A DNA stretch of 64,000 nt from Paenibacillus arenilitoris (GCF_014705655.1 NZ_JACXIY010000019.1:62001-126000); one strand, 5' to 3'. Counted from the stretch's first letter, positions 9,154 to 18,019 are shown. Program-made: numbers and translations. Notes: a model not told the origin generated them from the sequence alone.

Positions 9154-9981
9154 TCATCCTTTCTCCGCCCCTTGCGTCAAGCCTTCCACAATAAACCGCT
9201 GGGCAAACGCAAACAAGAGAATGGTCGGTACAATGGATAACACCGTTCCGGCCGACATCGCTCCCCAATCCACGTCGAATTTCAAAATGAAGGAGTTCAT
9301 CGCGACCGGCAGCGTCTTCAATGCGTCGCTGTCGATGAACATGACGGCCAGAAACAGCTCGTTCCAGTTCTGCACGAAGGCGAAGATGAACGTCGACGCA
9401 ATGCCCGGCAGCATGACCGGGATGACGACCCGGACGAGCGCCGACCAGCGCGAGCAGCCGTCGATCATTGCCGCCTCCTCGAGCGAGGAGGGAATCCGCT
9501 GAAAGAAGCCCCGAAGCATGATGGTCGAGAACGGGATGAGGCCGACCGTATACATCAGGATCAGCGACAGGCGGCTGTTAATCAGGTCCATGCTGCTCAT
9601 CATGAAGTAAAGCGGCGCGAGCGCGACGAACCCCGGCAGCATCTGGGTGGCGATGAACGCCAGCATGATCTGCTTGTGCCCGCGGAAGGCGAAGCGCGCC
9701 AGCACGTAAGCGCTCAGAATCGAAATGACGAGCACGATCGCGGCGGCCGTAACGGACACGAGCAGGCTGTTGCCGATGTAGACGTGGAACTTGGATATTT
9801 TGAATATATTCTCGTAATTTTCAAACGACAGCCGCTCCGGCCAGTACCGGATCGGAAACGAGAAAATGTCCTTTTGCGGCTTCAGCGACGTAACGATAAT
9901 CCAGTACAGGGGAAATACCATCACGAGCAGATGCAGCGTCAAATAAACGATTTTGGATAGGCCCATCAGCCGCAGCTTCAT
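9154..9981 (-). CDS. Carbohydrate ABC transporter permease (MalG/UgpE type)
   Basis: 275 residues, six TM helices, starting at ATG 9981 inside a TGATG overlap with the upstream permease stop. The EAA loop that docks the ATPase is present (LEEAAMIDGCSRWSALVRVVIP). N-terminus (KIVYLTLHLLVMVFPLYWIIVTSLKP) and C-terminus (RFIVEGLTQGAEKG) are diagnostic of the MalG/CUT1 group. No ATPase gene is nearby, so a shared MsmX/UgpC-type ATPase elsewhere is likely. Confidence 0.93.
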   Translation of the reverse strand: MKLRLMGLSKIVYLTLHLLVMVFPLYWIIVTSLKPQKDIFSFPIRYWPERLSFENYENIFKISKFHVYIGNSLLVSVTAAAIVLVISILSAYVLARFAFRGHKQIMLAFIATQMLPGFVALAPLYFMMSSMDLINSRLSLILMYTVGLIPFSTIMLRGFFQRIPSSLEEAAMIDGCSRWSALVRVVIPVMLPGIASTFIFAFVQNWNELFLAVMFIDSDALKTLPVAMNSFILKFDVDWGAMSAGTVLSIVPTILLFAFAQRFIVEGLTQGAEKG

Positions 9982-10847
9982 CAGAAATCCCCCGCTTTCT
10001 CCGCCCTGGTGACCGACAAGAAGAAGATCGTGTACAGCAGCAGGACCGCGATCATGATGACCCCGATGGCCGATGCCGCCCCGTAATCGCCGCCGTAGAT
10101 GATCTTGTCCAGCATGAGCGAGGATAAAATATGCGTACTGCCCGCAGGCCCGCCGTTCGTGAGTCCGTAGATGATCGTCGGGTCGTTGAAGATCCATATC
10201 GCCCGGAGCAGCGTCGTCGCGATAATAGTCGGCATAATGTACGGCAGCGTGACGTTCCACAGCTTGCGCGCCCCGCTCGCCCCGTCCATGTCCGCCGCCT
10301 CGTACAGCTCGTGCGGCACCGACTGCAGAGCGGCCAGCAGCATGATCGCGAAGAAGGCGACGCCGTACCAGACGTTGGCGGCGATGACGGAGAACATCGC
10401 CCACCTCGGATCCGACAGGAAGCCGATCCGCTCCTCGATCAGGCCGATCCGAAGCAGCAGGTCGTTGATGACGCCGATTTGGGAGTTGAACATCCATTTC
10501 CAGATCATGCCGATGATGAACCCCGACAGCGCCCAGGAATAGAAGATGAATCCTTGGTAGACGCCGCGGCCCTTGAACGGCTTCTTCAGCAGCAGCGCCA
10601 GCGTCAGGCCGAACAGGAACTGGAACGCGAGCGAGAAAAACACCCAATACCCGCTGTTCTGCAGCGCCGACAAAAACTTCGGATCCGAGAACGCGGCCGT
10701 AAAATTGCGGAAGCCGATGAAGCGCACGTTGCGCAGATCGAACAGCTTATATTCCTGAAAGGCCATCACGATGCCCTTAAGGAACGGATAATAGGTGAAA
10801 GCAAGCACTAGCAGCAGAGCCGGAATCAGCCCCGACAATATCAACAT
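9981..10847 (-). CDS. Carbohydrate ABC transporter permease (MalF/UgpA type)
   Basis: 288 residues from ATG 10847, which has AAGAGG 6 bases upstream; a TTG five codons earlier (10862) is the alternative start. Six TM segments, the MalF-type opening (SGLIPALLLVLAFTYYPF) and EAA motif (ELYEAADMDGASGARKLWNV) are visible. Forms the membrane channel with the MalG-type partner with which it overlaps. It is preceded by a stem-loop separating it from the binding-protein gene, a common way to lower permease expression. Confidence 0.92.
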   Translation of the reverse strand: MLILSGLIPALLLVLAFTYYPFLKGIVMAFQEYKLFDLRNVRFIGFRNFTAAFSDPKFLSALQNSGYWVFFSLAFQFLFGLTLALLLKKPFKGRGVYQGFIFYSWALSGFIIGMIWKWMFNSQIGVINDLLLRIGLIEERIGFLSDPRWAMFSVIAANVWYGVAFFAIMLLAALQSVPHELYEAADMDGASGARKLWNVTLPYIMPTIIATTLLRAIWIFNDPTIIYGLTNGGPAGSTHILSSLMLDKIIYGGDYGAASAIGVIMIAVLLLYTIFFLSVTRAEKAGDF

Positions 10848-10889
10848 TCTTTGCCTCTTCAAGACCTCACCGCCTCGGACAAAATGATA

Positions 10890-10911
10890 ATGGGCGGCCT
10901 CGACCGCCCAT
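10890..10911 (-). terminator. Intercistronic stem-loop between binding protein and permease genes
   Basis: TGGGCGG and CCGCCCA form a 7-bp stem, followed on the minus strand by the T-rich run ATTATCATTTTG. Probably a leaky terminator or 3'-end stabiliser that makes binding-protein mRNA more abundant than permease mRNA. Confidence 0.6.
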
Positions 10912-10917
10912 CTTCGC

Positions 10918-12246
10918 TTACTTGTTCAATTTCGTCTTCTGGTCGACCCAATAGGCGTCCCACTGCTTCAGAATCTCTTCCGCGCCCGTCTGTCCGAGCA
11001 GGAACGACTGTCCCGATTCCATCGCGACCTGTCCCCATTGTCCCGTGCCCGGGTATTCGAACGGCGCTTTATAGTTCACGAACGTATCGGGCTTGTTCGT
11101 CATGTCGATGAGCGTCTTGTAAGGGCCCGTCTTGAAAAATTCGTCCTCCGTCGCGCTCGTATGGATCGGAATGAGGCCGAAATCCTTCGAGAAGCCGGTG
11201 TTCTCCTCCGGGCTCGACAGAAACTCGATCAGCTTCCAGGCTTCCTCCTTATGCTCGGAGTTCGCCGCGATGCCCCATCCCGCTCCGCCGGCGGAGATGA
11301 GCGCCTTGCCGTCCGGTCCGGTCGGCATCGGGGCCGTTGCCCACGTGCCCTCCTCCATCTTCTCCGTCACGACCTGAATGACGTCCGGATCCTGCAGTAG
11401 TATGCCGGTTACGCCCGACGTGAACGCCTGCACCTGCTCCTGGAAGCCCCAGTTGATCGAATCCGGCGGCGACGCGTCCTTGTAGAGGCTGAGGTACAGC
11501 TCCAGCGCCGTCTTCGCTTCCGGCGTCGAGAAGATCGTCGCGCCGTCCTTCGTGAACATCGAGTCGTCCAGATTCACGTTGTCGCCGTTAAAAGCAAGAA
11601 TCATCGCGTCGGAGTTGCCGTTCGCGCCCGGGCCGCCGCGGAAGGAGAAGCCGAACCGGTTCTTGGCCGAATCGGTCAGCTGCTTGCCGACCTCGTACAG
11701 CTCGTCCCACGTCTTCGGGACGTTCAGCCCCTTTTCCTTCAGCCAATCCTGGCGATAGAACATTTGGCGCTGGTAGAGGCCGTTCGGCACGAAATACAGC
11801 TCTCCGCCGACCGCGCCGACGGACTTCGGCACGGCGCCTACCGTGGCGAAATCCTCCCACTTCTCCGTATATGCGTTCAACGGTTCGACGTAGCCGTTGT
11901 TGACGAACTCGGCCACGTTCAAATCTCTGACTTCCAAAATATCGAGCGTTTCGTTCGACGCAAGCATCGTTCTGATTTTGTTGTCGGCCTGATCGAACGG
12001 GGGTGAAATAAATTCGACTTTAATGTTCGGATTCGCTTCCTCGAACTTGCTGATCATCGCTTGAATAAGCTCGGTCCGCTTCGGACTCGTCAAGCTCTCG
12101 ATCATGCGAAGCGTTACTTGTTCTTCTCCCGCTCCGTTGCCGGTGCCGGACCCGTCGTTCTCCTTAGCGCCGCTGCAGCCTGCCAGCAAAGCCGTCGTCA
12201 TGGCCGCGGCGAGCGCAGGAGCAAGCCATTTCCTGTAACCCGTCAT
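10918..12246 (-). CDS. Carbohydrate-type ABC transporter substrate-binding lipoprotein
   Basis: 442 residues of the extracellular solute-binding protein family 1. Signal peptide with lipobox LLAGC (mature Cys24), then a Gly/Asn/Glu linker and a typical two-lobe SBP_bac_1 body (MISKFEEANPNIKVEFI; GKQLTDSAKNRFGFSFRGG; AGGAGWGIAANSEHKEEAWKLIEFL). First gene of an operon with two permeases and a PLP enzyme. Driven by a near-perfect sigma-A promoter with a probable GntR operator just downstream of the -10. The ligand is not predictable, and the PLP partner makes a plain sugar less certain. Confidence 0.93.
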   Translation of the reverse strand: MTGYRKWLAPALAAAMTTALLAGCSGAKENDGSGTGNGAGEEQVTLRMIESLTSPKRTELIQAMISKFEEANPNIKVEFISPPFDQADNKIRTMLASNETLDILEVRDLNVAEFVNNGYVEPLNAYTEKWEDFATVGAVPKSVGAVGGELYFVPNGLYQRQMFYRQDWLKEKGLNVPKTWDELYEVGKQLTDSAKNRFGFSFRGGPGANGNSDAMILAFNGDNVNLDDSMFTKDGATIFSTPEAKTALELYLSLYKDASPPDSINWGFQEQVQAFTSGVTGILLQDPDVIQVVTEKMEEGTWATAPMPTGPDGKALISAGGAGWGIAANSEHKEEAWKLIEFLSSPEENTGFSKDFGLIPIHTSATEDEFFKTGPYKTLIDMTNKPDTFVNYKAPFEYPGTGQWGQVAMESGQSFLLGQTGAEEILKQWDAYWVDQKTKLNK

Positions 12247-12284
12247 GCTCTATCGTCCCCCTCCCAAATGTATCATACAGTCAC

Positions 12285-12297
12285 CCTGTCTGATAGG
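12285..12297. promoter_or_regulatory. Probable GntR/FadR operator at the ABC operon
   Basis: CCTGTCTGATAGG, an imperfect palindrome just downstream of the -10 box. The identical 13-mer sits in the same relative place at the gntR promoter (13051-13063). Confidence 0.75.
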
Positions 12298-12300
12298 TTG

Positions 12301-12330
12301 ATTATAGGGGCGCCTTCTCGGCGGTGTCAA
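12301..12330 (-). promoter_or_regulatory. Sigma-A promoter of the ABC operon
   Basis: Minus strand TTGACA, 18-base spacer, TATAAT; both hexamers match consensus exactly. Confidence 0.85.
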
Positions 12331-12338
12331 CAAAAAAT

Positions 12339-13022
12339 TTACATTTGAAACGCTCTTATTTTTTCTTCGATGCAGGCCATCATTTTATTGAATTCGGCCA
12401 TCGCCCGTTCCGTATCGTGCGCGGCGATCGCCTCGAACATCGTAATATGGAAAGGGTAGGTTTCGTCGAACAGCTGCTTGTCGCCGAGCGGCTCGTTAAA
12501 GAACTTCTCGTATAAGCCGGAGATCGAGTCCATGACCGTCTCCAGAATGACGTTATCCGCCGCCTTGATGACGTAACGGTGGAACGCCAGGTCGATCTGC
12601 GACGTATCCTTGCCGCCATCCTTCAATATCCGGTATTCCTCGAGGCAAGCTTCGAGCTCCTTGATCTGAATCGGGGTTATCCGGTTCGAAGCGAGCTCGA
12701 CCGCCTTGCCTTCCAGCGCCTTGCGCACCTCCAGCGTGCTCAGCAGAAAATCCCGCTCCCGCTCGACCTTCACCTTGCCGGTGAAGCGGAACGTGTCGAC
12801 GTCCCGGACGAAAATCCCTTTGCCGTTCTCCACGCGGACGATATCGATCGCCTCCAGGTAGCGCAGCGCTTCCCTGAGCGAGGAGCGGCCGACTCCGAAC
12901 ATCTGCGTCATCTCTTCCACGGAAGGCAGCTTGTCCCCTTCCTTCAGCTCTTTCTCTTGAATATAGTTTTGAATTTCCTGGGATACGAGCTCGTGCACGA
13001 GCAGCTTTTGTATTTTTCTCAT
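12339..13022 (-). CDS. GntR-family regulator, FadR subfamily
   Basis: 227 residues. An N-terminal winged helix (residues ~10-75: EEMTQMFGVGRSSLREALRYLE) is followed by an all-helical FCD ligand domain with Asp/His positions expected for metal or carboxylate binding (IDLAFHRYVIKAADN, YPFHITMFEAIAAHD). It is transcribed from its own promoter in the same direction as the ABC operon just downstream. A 13-bp palindrome shared by both promoters marks it as the likely autoregulated repressor. FCD effectors are often organic acids or sugar acids. Confidence 0.92.
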   Translation of the reverse strand: MRKIQKLLVHELVSQEIQNYIQEKELKEGDKLPSVEEMTQMFGVGRSSLREALRYLEAIDIVRVENGKGIFVRDVDTFRFTGKVKVERERDFLLSTLEVRKALEGKAVELASNRITPIQIKELEACLEEYRILKDGGKDTSQIDLAFHRYVIKAADNVILETVMDSISGLYEKFFNEPLGDKQLFDETYPFHITMFEAIAAHDTERAMAEFNKMMACIEEKIRAFQM

Positions 13023-13050
13023 TCTCTCTATCTACGCCTCCAGCTTACTG

Positions 13051-13063
13051 CCTGTCTGATAGG
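13051..13063. promoter_or_regulatory. Probable autoregulatory GntR operator
   Basis: Exact second copy of CCTGTCTGATAGG, directly after the -10 box of the gntR promoter, where binding would block transcription. Confidence 0.75.
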
Positions 13064-13066
13064 AAG

Positions 13067-13096
13067 ATTGTATAGGAAAGCGGAAAACGTTGTCAA
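13067..13096 (-). promoter_or_regulatory. Sigma-A promoter of gntR
   Basis: Minus strand TTGACA, 18 bases, TACAAT; about 45 bases upstream of the ATG. Confidence 0.75.
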
Positions 13097-13113
13097 TTTC
13101 CGTCCGCTTCTTC

Positions 13114-13143
13114 TTCATAAAACCCGCCTTTTTGGCCATAATA
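13114..13143 (+). promoter_or_regulatory. Candidate sigma-G promoter of ger operon 2
   Basis: TTCATA, 17 bases, CATAATA. The -10 matches the sigma-G consensus CATWMTA fully and the -35 (TCATA against GHATR) has one mismatch; 44 bases before the gerA-type ATG. Confidence 0.55.
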
Positions 13144-13186
13144 ACCCAAGTCATACATCCTTAAGGGAGATGGGGGGAAGGCCGCT

Positions 13187-14785
13187 ATGCCGCTCAGGTT
13201 CAAGGGCAGCCGCGATTGGAAGCCGGATAAGAGCAAAGACGCGGCCGCGGCAGCTCCCGCGCAGGAAGAAGCGGACGGCCAAGCGCTAAGCGGCGACCTC
13301 GCGTCCGATCTGGCAACGTTCAAATCCTGCTTCGATCGCCTGTCCGACATGGTGTTTCGGGAAATCCGGCTGGCCGGCCCGCGCAAAGCCGCCCTTATCT
13401 ATTTGGACGGGATGTGCGACGTCGGCCGGATCGATACCGATATTCTCAAGGCTTTGCTGCAGGAATCGACGGGGCAGGCGCTGAAGGATGCGCCCGTGGA
13501 CGCCATGCTCGGCCGCATCGACGAGCAGATTGTGCATGCCGCACAGACGACGAAGGACCGCCTTATCGGGAGCATCGCCGATCATATCCTGGGCGGCAAG
13601 ACGGCGCTGCTGCTGGACGGCGTCAAGGAAGCCTTGCTCATCGGCACCCAGAAATGGGAGTCGCGATCGATCGACGAATCGCCCTCCGAGCCGGTTATCC
13701 GAGGCCCAAGAGACGGATTCACGGAGAACATAAGGACGAATACGAGCCTCATCCGCAGGCGGCTGAAGGACAAGAACGTCAAGATGGAGGCGATGCAGAC
13801 CGGCCGGATTTCCAAGACGCAGATCGTGCTCGTCTACGTGGAAGGCATCGCCGATCCGAAGCTCGTCGACGAGGTGAAAGCGAGAATCAAGCGCGTCGAC
13901 ATCGACGCCGTTCTGGAGAGCGGGTACTTGGAGGAGCTGATCGAGGACAGCCCGCTCACCATCTTCCCTCAAATCATGAATACGGAGAGGCCCGATCGGG
14001 TAGCCGGCCTCGTACTGGAAGGGAAGGTCGGCATTCTCGTCGACAATACGCCCTTCGCCCTCGTCGTGCCGGTTACGATGTTCGATCTGCTCGAAGCGTC
14101 CGAGGACTACTACCAGCGCTTCATCCCGTCGACGGTGACCAGATGGCTGCGGTTATGGCTTGCGTTCAGCGCGCTCGTCTTTCCGTCCCTCTATATCGCC
14201 ATCACCGCGTTCCATCAGGAGATGCTGCCGACCTCCCTGCTGCTCAGCATCGCCGCCTCGCGCGAGGCGGTGCCGTTCCCGGCGATCGTCGAAGCGTTCC
14301 TGATGGAGCTGGCCTTCGAAGGCTTGCGCGAAGCCGGCGTGCGTCTTCCTCGTCCGGTCGGTCAAGCCGTAAGCATCGTAGGTGCGCTGGTCATCGGCCA
14401 GGCGGCGGTGCAAGCCGGCATCGTGTCGGCCACCCTGGTCATCGTCGTATCGTTCACGGGGATCGCCTCCTTCATCTTCCCGGCCTACAGCTTAGGCGTA
14501 GCCGTCCGGCTTCTCCGGTTCCCGCTTATGATCATTGCGGGGACGATGGGACTGTACGGCATCCTGCTCGCCTTGCTCGCGCTGCTTATCCATCTCGCCG
14601 GCCTCCGCTCCTTCGGCGTGCCTTATTTGTCGCCGGTCTCCCCCTTGCGGGCGAGCGAGCTGAAGGACGTCCTCATCCGGGCGCCGTGGTGGGCGATGTG
14701 GTGGCGGCCGATGGAGACGGCCCGCATGAATCCGAACCGAATGAAACGAGGCCTGCGTCCGCGCAAACCGGAACGCAAGGGCTGA
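13187..14785 (+). CDS. Spore germination receptor A subunit (GerA family), operon 2
   Basis: 532 residues with the same architecture as the operon 1 GerA: soluble N-terminal part (DMVFREIRLAGPRKAALIYLDGM; RGPRDGFTENIRTNTSLIRRR) and a C-terminal membrane region (SALVFPSLYIAITAF; SIVGALVIGQAAVQAGIVSA). Start at ATG 13187 after a purine-rich GGGAGATGGGGGGAAGG stretch. The two GerA proteins are clear paralogues but diverged, so the two receptors probably answer different germinants. Confidence 0.95.
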   Translation: MPLRFKGSRDWKPDKSKDAAAAAPAQEEADGQALSGDLASDLATFKSCFDRLSDMVFREIRLAGPRKAALIYLDGMCDVGRIDTDILKALLQESTGQALKDAPVDAMLGRIDEQIVHAAQTTKDRLIGSIADHILGGKTALLLDGVKEALLIGTQKWESRSIDESPSEPVIRGPRDGFTENIRTNTSLIRRRLKDKNVKMEAMQTGRISKTQIVLVYVEGIADPKLVDEVKARIKRVDIDAVLESGYLEELIEDSPLTIFPQIMNTERPDRVAGLVLEGKVGILVDNTPFALVVPVTMFDLLEASEDYYQRFIPSTVTRWLRLWLAFSALVFPSLYIAITAFHQEMLPTSLLLSIAASREAVPFPAIVEAFLMELAFEGLREAGVRLPRPVGQAVSIVGALVIGQAAVQAGIVSATLVIVVSFTGIASFIFPAYSLGVAVRLLRFPLMIIAGTMGLYGILLALLALLIHLAGLRSFGVPYLSPVSPLRASELKDVLIRAPWWAMWWRPMETARMNPNRMKRGLRPRKPERKG

Positions 14786-14802
14786 ACAAGGAGGCGATTG
14801 GG

Positions 14803-15978
14803 ATGGCAAAGTCGGCGCCGGTCATCGCCGTGATCGCCCTGGCATGCCTGCTCACCGGCTGCTGGAGCCGGACGGAGGTGAACGATATCGCCATCGTAAC
14901 CGCAACCGGCCTTGACCGGTTGAAGTCGGGCCGGCTGAAGGTTTCCCTGCTGCTGGCGGTCCCGAGAACGGTGGGCAATACCGGTCAGGGCGGCGGCGGG
15001 GAACTTGAGCAAACGTCCGGCTGGGTCGTGTCCGACGAAGGGGAGACGATCATGGACGCGTTCCGCAATATTCAAAAAAAACTGCCGCGGAACATTTTTT
15101 ATCCGCACAACCGGGCGATCGTCATCGGGGAAAGCTTGGCCAAGTCCGACATTTTGGCCATATTGGACTTCTTCCAGCGCTCCAGGCAGACGCAAATGCG
15201 CAGTTACGTCCTGTTCACGAAGAAGGAAGCGGCGGATATTCTCCGGTTCAAGCCGAAATTCGAGAAGCTGACCGCCGAGATCATCAAGGAAGAGATGAAG
15301 ACGGGCGTCAATGTGCACGTGCGACTGAACGAGTTCATCAATATGTTTCTGGAGACAGGCCGGGAGGCGTACGCCCCCCGCATCGAGGTCGTCCCGGCGG
15401 AGGTGAAATCGGCCTCGAAGGAGAAGCTGACGAGTCTGAAGCTGACGGGCATGGGCGTCATGCGCGGGAACCGGCTGATCGGATGGCTCAATGCCGAGGA
15501 GACGAGAGGGGTGCTCTGGCTTCGCGACGAGATGGAGGAAGGGGTCATCACCGTCGATATCCCCGATGAACGCGGCGGCGGCAAAATAAGCGGAGAGGTT
15601 CAGAAGGCGCGCTCCAGGCTCAAGGTCCGTCGGGCGGGCCAATCGTTCATAGTGGACGTGCGCGTCGAAACCGAGCTGGACATTTACGAGAACCAGTCGC
15701 CGCTGTCGCTCAAGGAATTGAACAATCTGACTTATGTGGAATCGCTGTTCAAGCACGATATCGAGAACCGGATTTTGACGGCCTGCCGGAAGGCCCAGCA
15801 ATACGAAACGGATTTTATCGGGATTGGCCGCTCGCTGTACATGACGCATCCCGGGCAGTGGAAGCAGCATCGGTCCGGATGGAACGAATCGCTGCGGACT
15901 TTCGACTTTCAGGTCGGCGCCAACGTCCATATCGTCCGCGTCGGAATGATCAACGAGCCGATTACCGAAAGGGAATGA
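14803..15978 (+). CDS. Spore germination receptor C subunit (Ger(x)C lipoprotein), operon 2
   Basis: 391 residues from ATG 14803 with AAGGAGG upstream. Lipoprotein signal IAVIALACLLTGCW, then the Ger(x)C hallmark SRTEVNDIAIVTATGLD. The conserved domain continues to the end (ETELDIYENQSPL, ILTACRKAQQYETDFIGIG). A longer reading of this frame extends back to 13414, but that part lies out of frame inside the gerA-type gene and is not real. 17 bases after the GerA stop. Confidence 0.94.
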   Translation: MAKSAPVIAVIALACLLTGCWSRTEVNDIAIVTATGLDRLKSGRLKVSLLLAVPRTVGNTGQGGGGELEQTSGWVVSDEGETIMDAFRNIQKKLPRNIFYPHNRAIVIGESLAKSDILAILDFFQRSRQTQMRSYVLFTKKEAADILRFKPKFEKLTAEIIKEEMKTGVNVHVRLNEFINMFLETGREAYAPRIEVVPAEVKSASKEKLTSLKLTGMGVMRGNRLIGWLNAEETRGVLWLRDEMEEGVITVDIPDERGGGKISGEVQKARSRLKVRRAGQSFIVDVRVETELDIYENQSPLSLKELNNLTYVESLFKHDIENRILTACRKAQQYETDFIGIGRSLYMTHPGQWKQHRSGWNESLRTFDFQVGANVHIVRVGMINEPITERE

Positions 15979-16020
15979 ATTTACATGGGGTGCGGCCCTT
16001 GGCCGGAGGACGGTGAACCG

Positions 16021-17118
16021 ATGACGAAAATTTCGCTCTATCAATTGTTTTGCGGCATTTTGTTTTTCCAGCAGGGCACGACGATCATCTTCGGGTTCTC
16101 TTCCGGCGCGGGCAGGGACGCCTGGATTTGCACCTTGCTCTCGACCGCGTTCGGAGCGTGTCTGGTCTATCTGTTCACCGTATTGATGCGGCTGCAGGAC
16201 GGCCTCATGCTGACCGAATGGTTCCCCGCCTTATTCGGCCGCTATGTCGGCGTGCCGATCGCCTGGCTTTACTTCGTCCTGTTTTTCTACGACGCGAGCC
16301 GAATCATCGCCGACTTGAAGTTCACGATCAATATGATCATGCTCCCCGACACGCCGGAATGGGCCGTGCTGGCCATGTTCATGCTCGTGGCCGTCTATAT
16401 GCTGTTCAACGGAATCGAGGTGCTCTTCCGCATCGCCGGCATTCTCGTGCCGATCGTAACGGCGCTGTACGCGCTGCAGATCATCCTGCTTCTGTCCTCC
16501 GGCACGATGCATGCGGACTTTCTGCTGCCCGTGGCCGGAGAAGGCTGGGCGCGCATCTGGCGGAACGTATGGCCGCTCAGCGTTATGCAGTCCTTCGGAG
16601 AGACGCTCCTGTTCGCGATGTTCTGGCCGCTCGTCGTCAACCGGCGCAAAGCAGCCAAAGTATCGGTGTCCGTCGTTTTCTGCAGCGGATTATTTCTGAC
16701 CGTGCTGAATCTCCTGATCATTACGACTTTGGGAGAAGGCGTGTACAAGCGAAGCATCTATCCGACCATATCGATGCTGCGGCTCATCAGCGTGGGCGAT
16801 TTCATCGAGAACCTGGACGCGCTCGGCCTCATGTTCTTCATCGTCACGACGTTCTTCAAGCTGTCGTTCTATATGTTCGGCTGCGTCTTCGCCTTTCGGC
16901 AATTGGCGTTCGTCAAGAACGATCGGCGCATTATCGTTCCGCTTGCCGCCGTCTCGTATTGTGTAGGCATTACGATGTCCAACGACATCGTCGAGCATAT
17001 CCAATCGGGCTTCGAGGAGCTGCAATATTACGTCTGGATACCGCTCATGATCGGAATTCCGGTCCTATTGCTGCCCTTTGCGTGGAAGAAGAGTAAGAAG
17101 CTGAAGGAGGGAACTTAA
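16021..17118 (+). CDS. Spore germination receptor B subunit (GerB family), operon 2
   Basis: 365 residues, about ten TM segments, starting at ATG 16021 (MTKISLYQLFCGILFFQQGTT), which places the first helix as usual for GerB proteins and has GGAGG 11 bases upstream; an ATG at 15985 would add a hydrophilic tail. Landmarks: QSFGETLLFAMFWPLVV, SVGDFIENLDALGLMFFIVTTFFKLS. Third gene of an A-C-B-small operon; gap to GerC 42 bases, the same as in operon 1. Confidence 0.93.
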   Translation: MTKISLYQLFCGILFFQQGTTIIFGFSSGAGRDAWICTLLSTAFGACLVYLFTVLMRLQDGLMLTEWFPALFGRYVGVPIAWLYFVLFFYDASRIIADLKFTINMIMLPDTPEWAVLAMFMLVAVYMLFNGIEVLFRIAGILVPIVTALYALQIILLLSSGTMHADFLLPVAGEGWARIWRNVWPLSVMQSFGETLLFAMFWPLVVNRRKAAKVSVSVVFCSGLFLTVLNLLIITTLGEGVYKRSIYPTISMLRLISVGDFIENLDALGLMFFIVTTFFKLSFYMFGCVFAFRQLAFVKNDRRIIVPLAAVSYCVGITMSNDIVEHIQSGFEELQYYVWIPLMIGIPVLLLPFAWKKSKKLKEGT

Positions 17119-17247
17119 GTGAAGGACGTATTATGGCCTTGGGGGGCGCAGATGTTCGTTCATTATCCGTGGGTCGTGTCCATGGCGTTCGGAGCCGCCG
17201 CGCTCCTGCTATCCTGTCTCACCTGGATCAGATGGAACAAAAAATAG
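17119..17247 (+). CDS. 42-residue membrane peptide ending ger operon 2
   Basis: Starts with GTG immediately after the TAA of the gerB-type gene and has a perfect AAGGAGG 8 bases upstream inside the end of that gene. The product opens MKDVLWPWGAQMFVH and has one hydrophobic helix (WVVSMAFGAAALLLSCLTW) ending in RWNKK. Position, tight coupling and membrane character parallel the 77-residue gene of ger operon 1, so a small D-type accessory subunit is likely. Short enough to be missed by gene callers. Confidence 0.7.
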   Translation: MKDVLWPWGAQMFVHYPWVVSMAFGAAALLLSCLTWIRWNKK

Positions 17248-17278
17248 CGGAGGGCGGCGGCCCCCCTCTAACCGGCGG

Positions 17279-18019
17279 CTAGTCGCGGCTCCAAATCTTC
17301 GAGAGCAGGCGAAGCATCTCGATATACAGCCATACGAGCGTCACCATAAGGCCGAATGCGCCGTACCACTCCATGTACTTCGGCGCGCCGTGCCGCGAGC
17401 CATTCTCGATGAAGTCGAAATCGAGCACGAGATTGAGCGCGGCCACGATGACGATGACGAGCGAAATGCCGATGCCGATCCAGCTGTTATCGTGCAGGTA
17501 AGGGATATTGACGCCGAACAGCCCGAGAATGAAGCTGAGCAGGTAGACGAGCGCGATGCCGGCCGTGGCGGCGAATACGCCGAGCTTGAAATTTTCCGTC
17601 GCCTTGATGATTCTGGTTTTGTAGGCGAGGAGCATGGCGACGAACACGCCCATCGTCAGCAGCGCCGCCTGCAGCGTAATGCCGTTGTAGAGCGATTCGT
17701 AATTGGCCGAGAGCGCGCCGAGGAACAAGCCCTCCAGCACGGCGTATACCGGCACCAAATAAGGTGCCGAGGTCGGCTTGAAGCTGACGATCAGCGCAAG
17801 GACGAGTCCCGCGATCGCCCCGCCGACGGCGTAGGGCACGACGTTCTGCCCGTTGAAATACATCGACCAGGTCGAGAACGCGCCGCCCAGAAGCAGGGCG
17901 AGCATGATGAACGCCTTGTTCACCGTCCCTTCGATCGTCATGGCGTTCTGGCCGGAGTAATGCCCCGCTTGTCTGAACGTGCTTTCTTTCAATGTCGGAT
18001 TGCCGCTGCGACCGATCAT
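17279..18019 (-). CDS. Bax inhibitor-1/YccA-family membrane protein
   Basis: 246 residues with seven hydrophobic helices after a ~30-residue cytosolic N-terminus (MIGRSGNPTLKESTFRQ). The order of helices and the C-terminal signature (LNLVLDFDFIENGSRHGAPKYMEWYGAFGL, LVWLYIEMLRLL) match the BaxI_1 (YccA-like) group. These are thought to be ion or calcium-leak channels or membrane-protease modulators; the bacterial role is not settled. Transcribed alone, convergent with ger operon 2. Confidence 0.9.
   Translation of the reverse strand: MIGRSGNPTLKESTFRQAGHYSGQNAMTIEGTVNKAFIMLALLLGGAFSTWSMYFNGQNVVPYAVGGAIAGLVLALIVSFKPTSAPYLVPVYAVLEGLFLGALSANYESLYNGITLQAALLTMGVFVAMLLAYKTRIIKATENFKLGVFAATAGIALVYLLSFILGLFGVNIPYLHDNSWIGIGISLVIVIVAALNLVLDFDFIENGSRHGAPKYMEWYGAFGLMVTLVWLYIEMLRLLSKIWSRD

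Noticed and set aside
9154..10647. A 497-codon minus-strand frame covering the MalG-type gene
   Set aside because: The first ~220 codons are out-of-frame shadow of the MalF-type permease; the true start is ATG 9981 in a TGATG overlap.
13414..15978. An 854-codon plus-strand frame
   Set aside because: Its first ~460 codons are Arg/Gly-rich out-of-frame reading of the gerA-type gene; only the part from 14803 is the real GerC lipoprotein.
17248..17275. GC-rich hairpin GAGGG..CCCTC after ger operon 2 as terminator
   Set aside because: The stem is short and no U-run follows on either strand.
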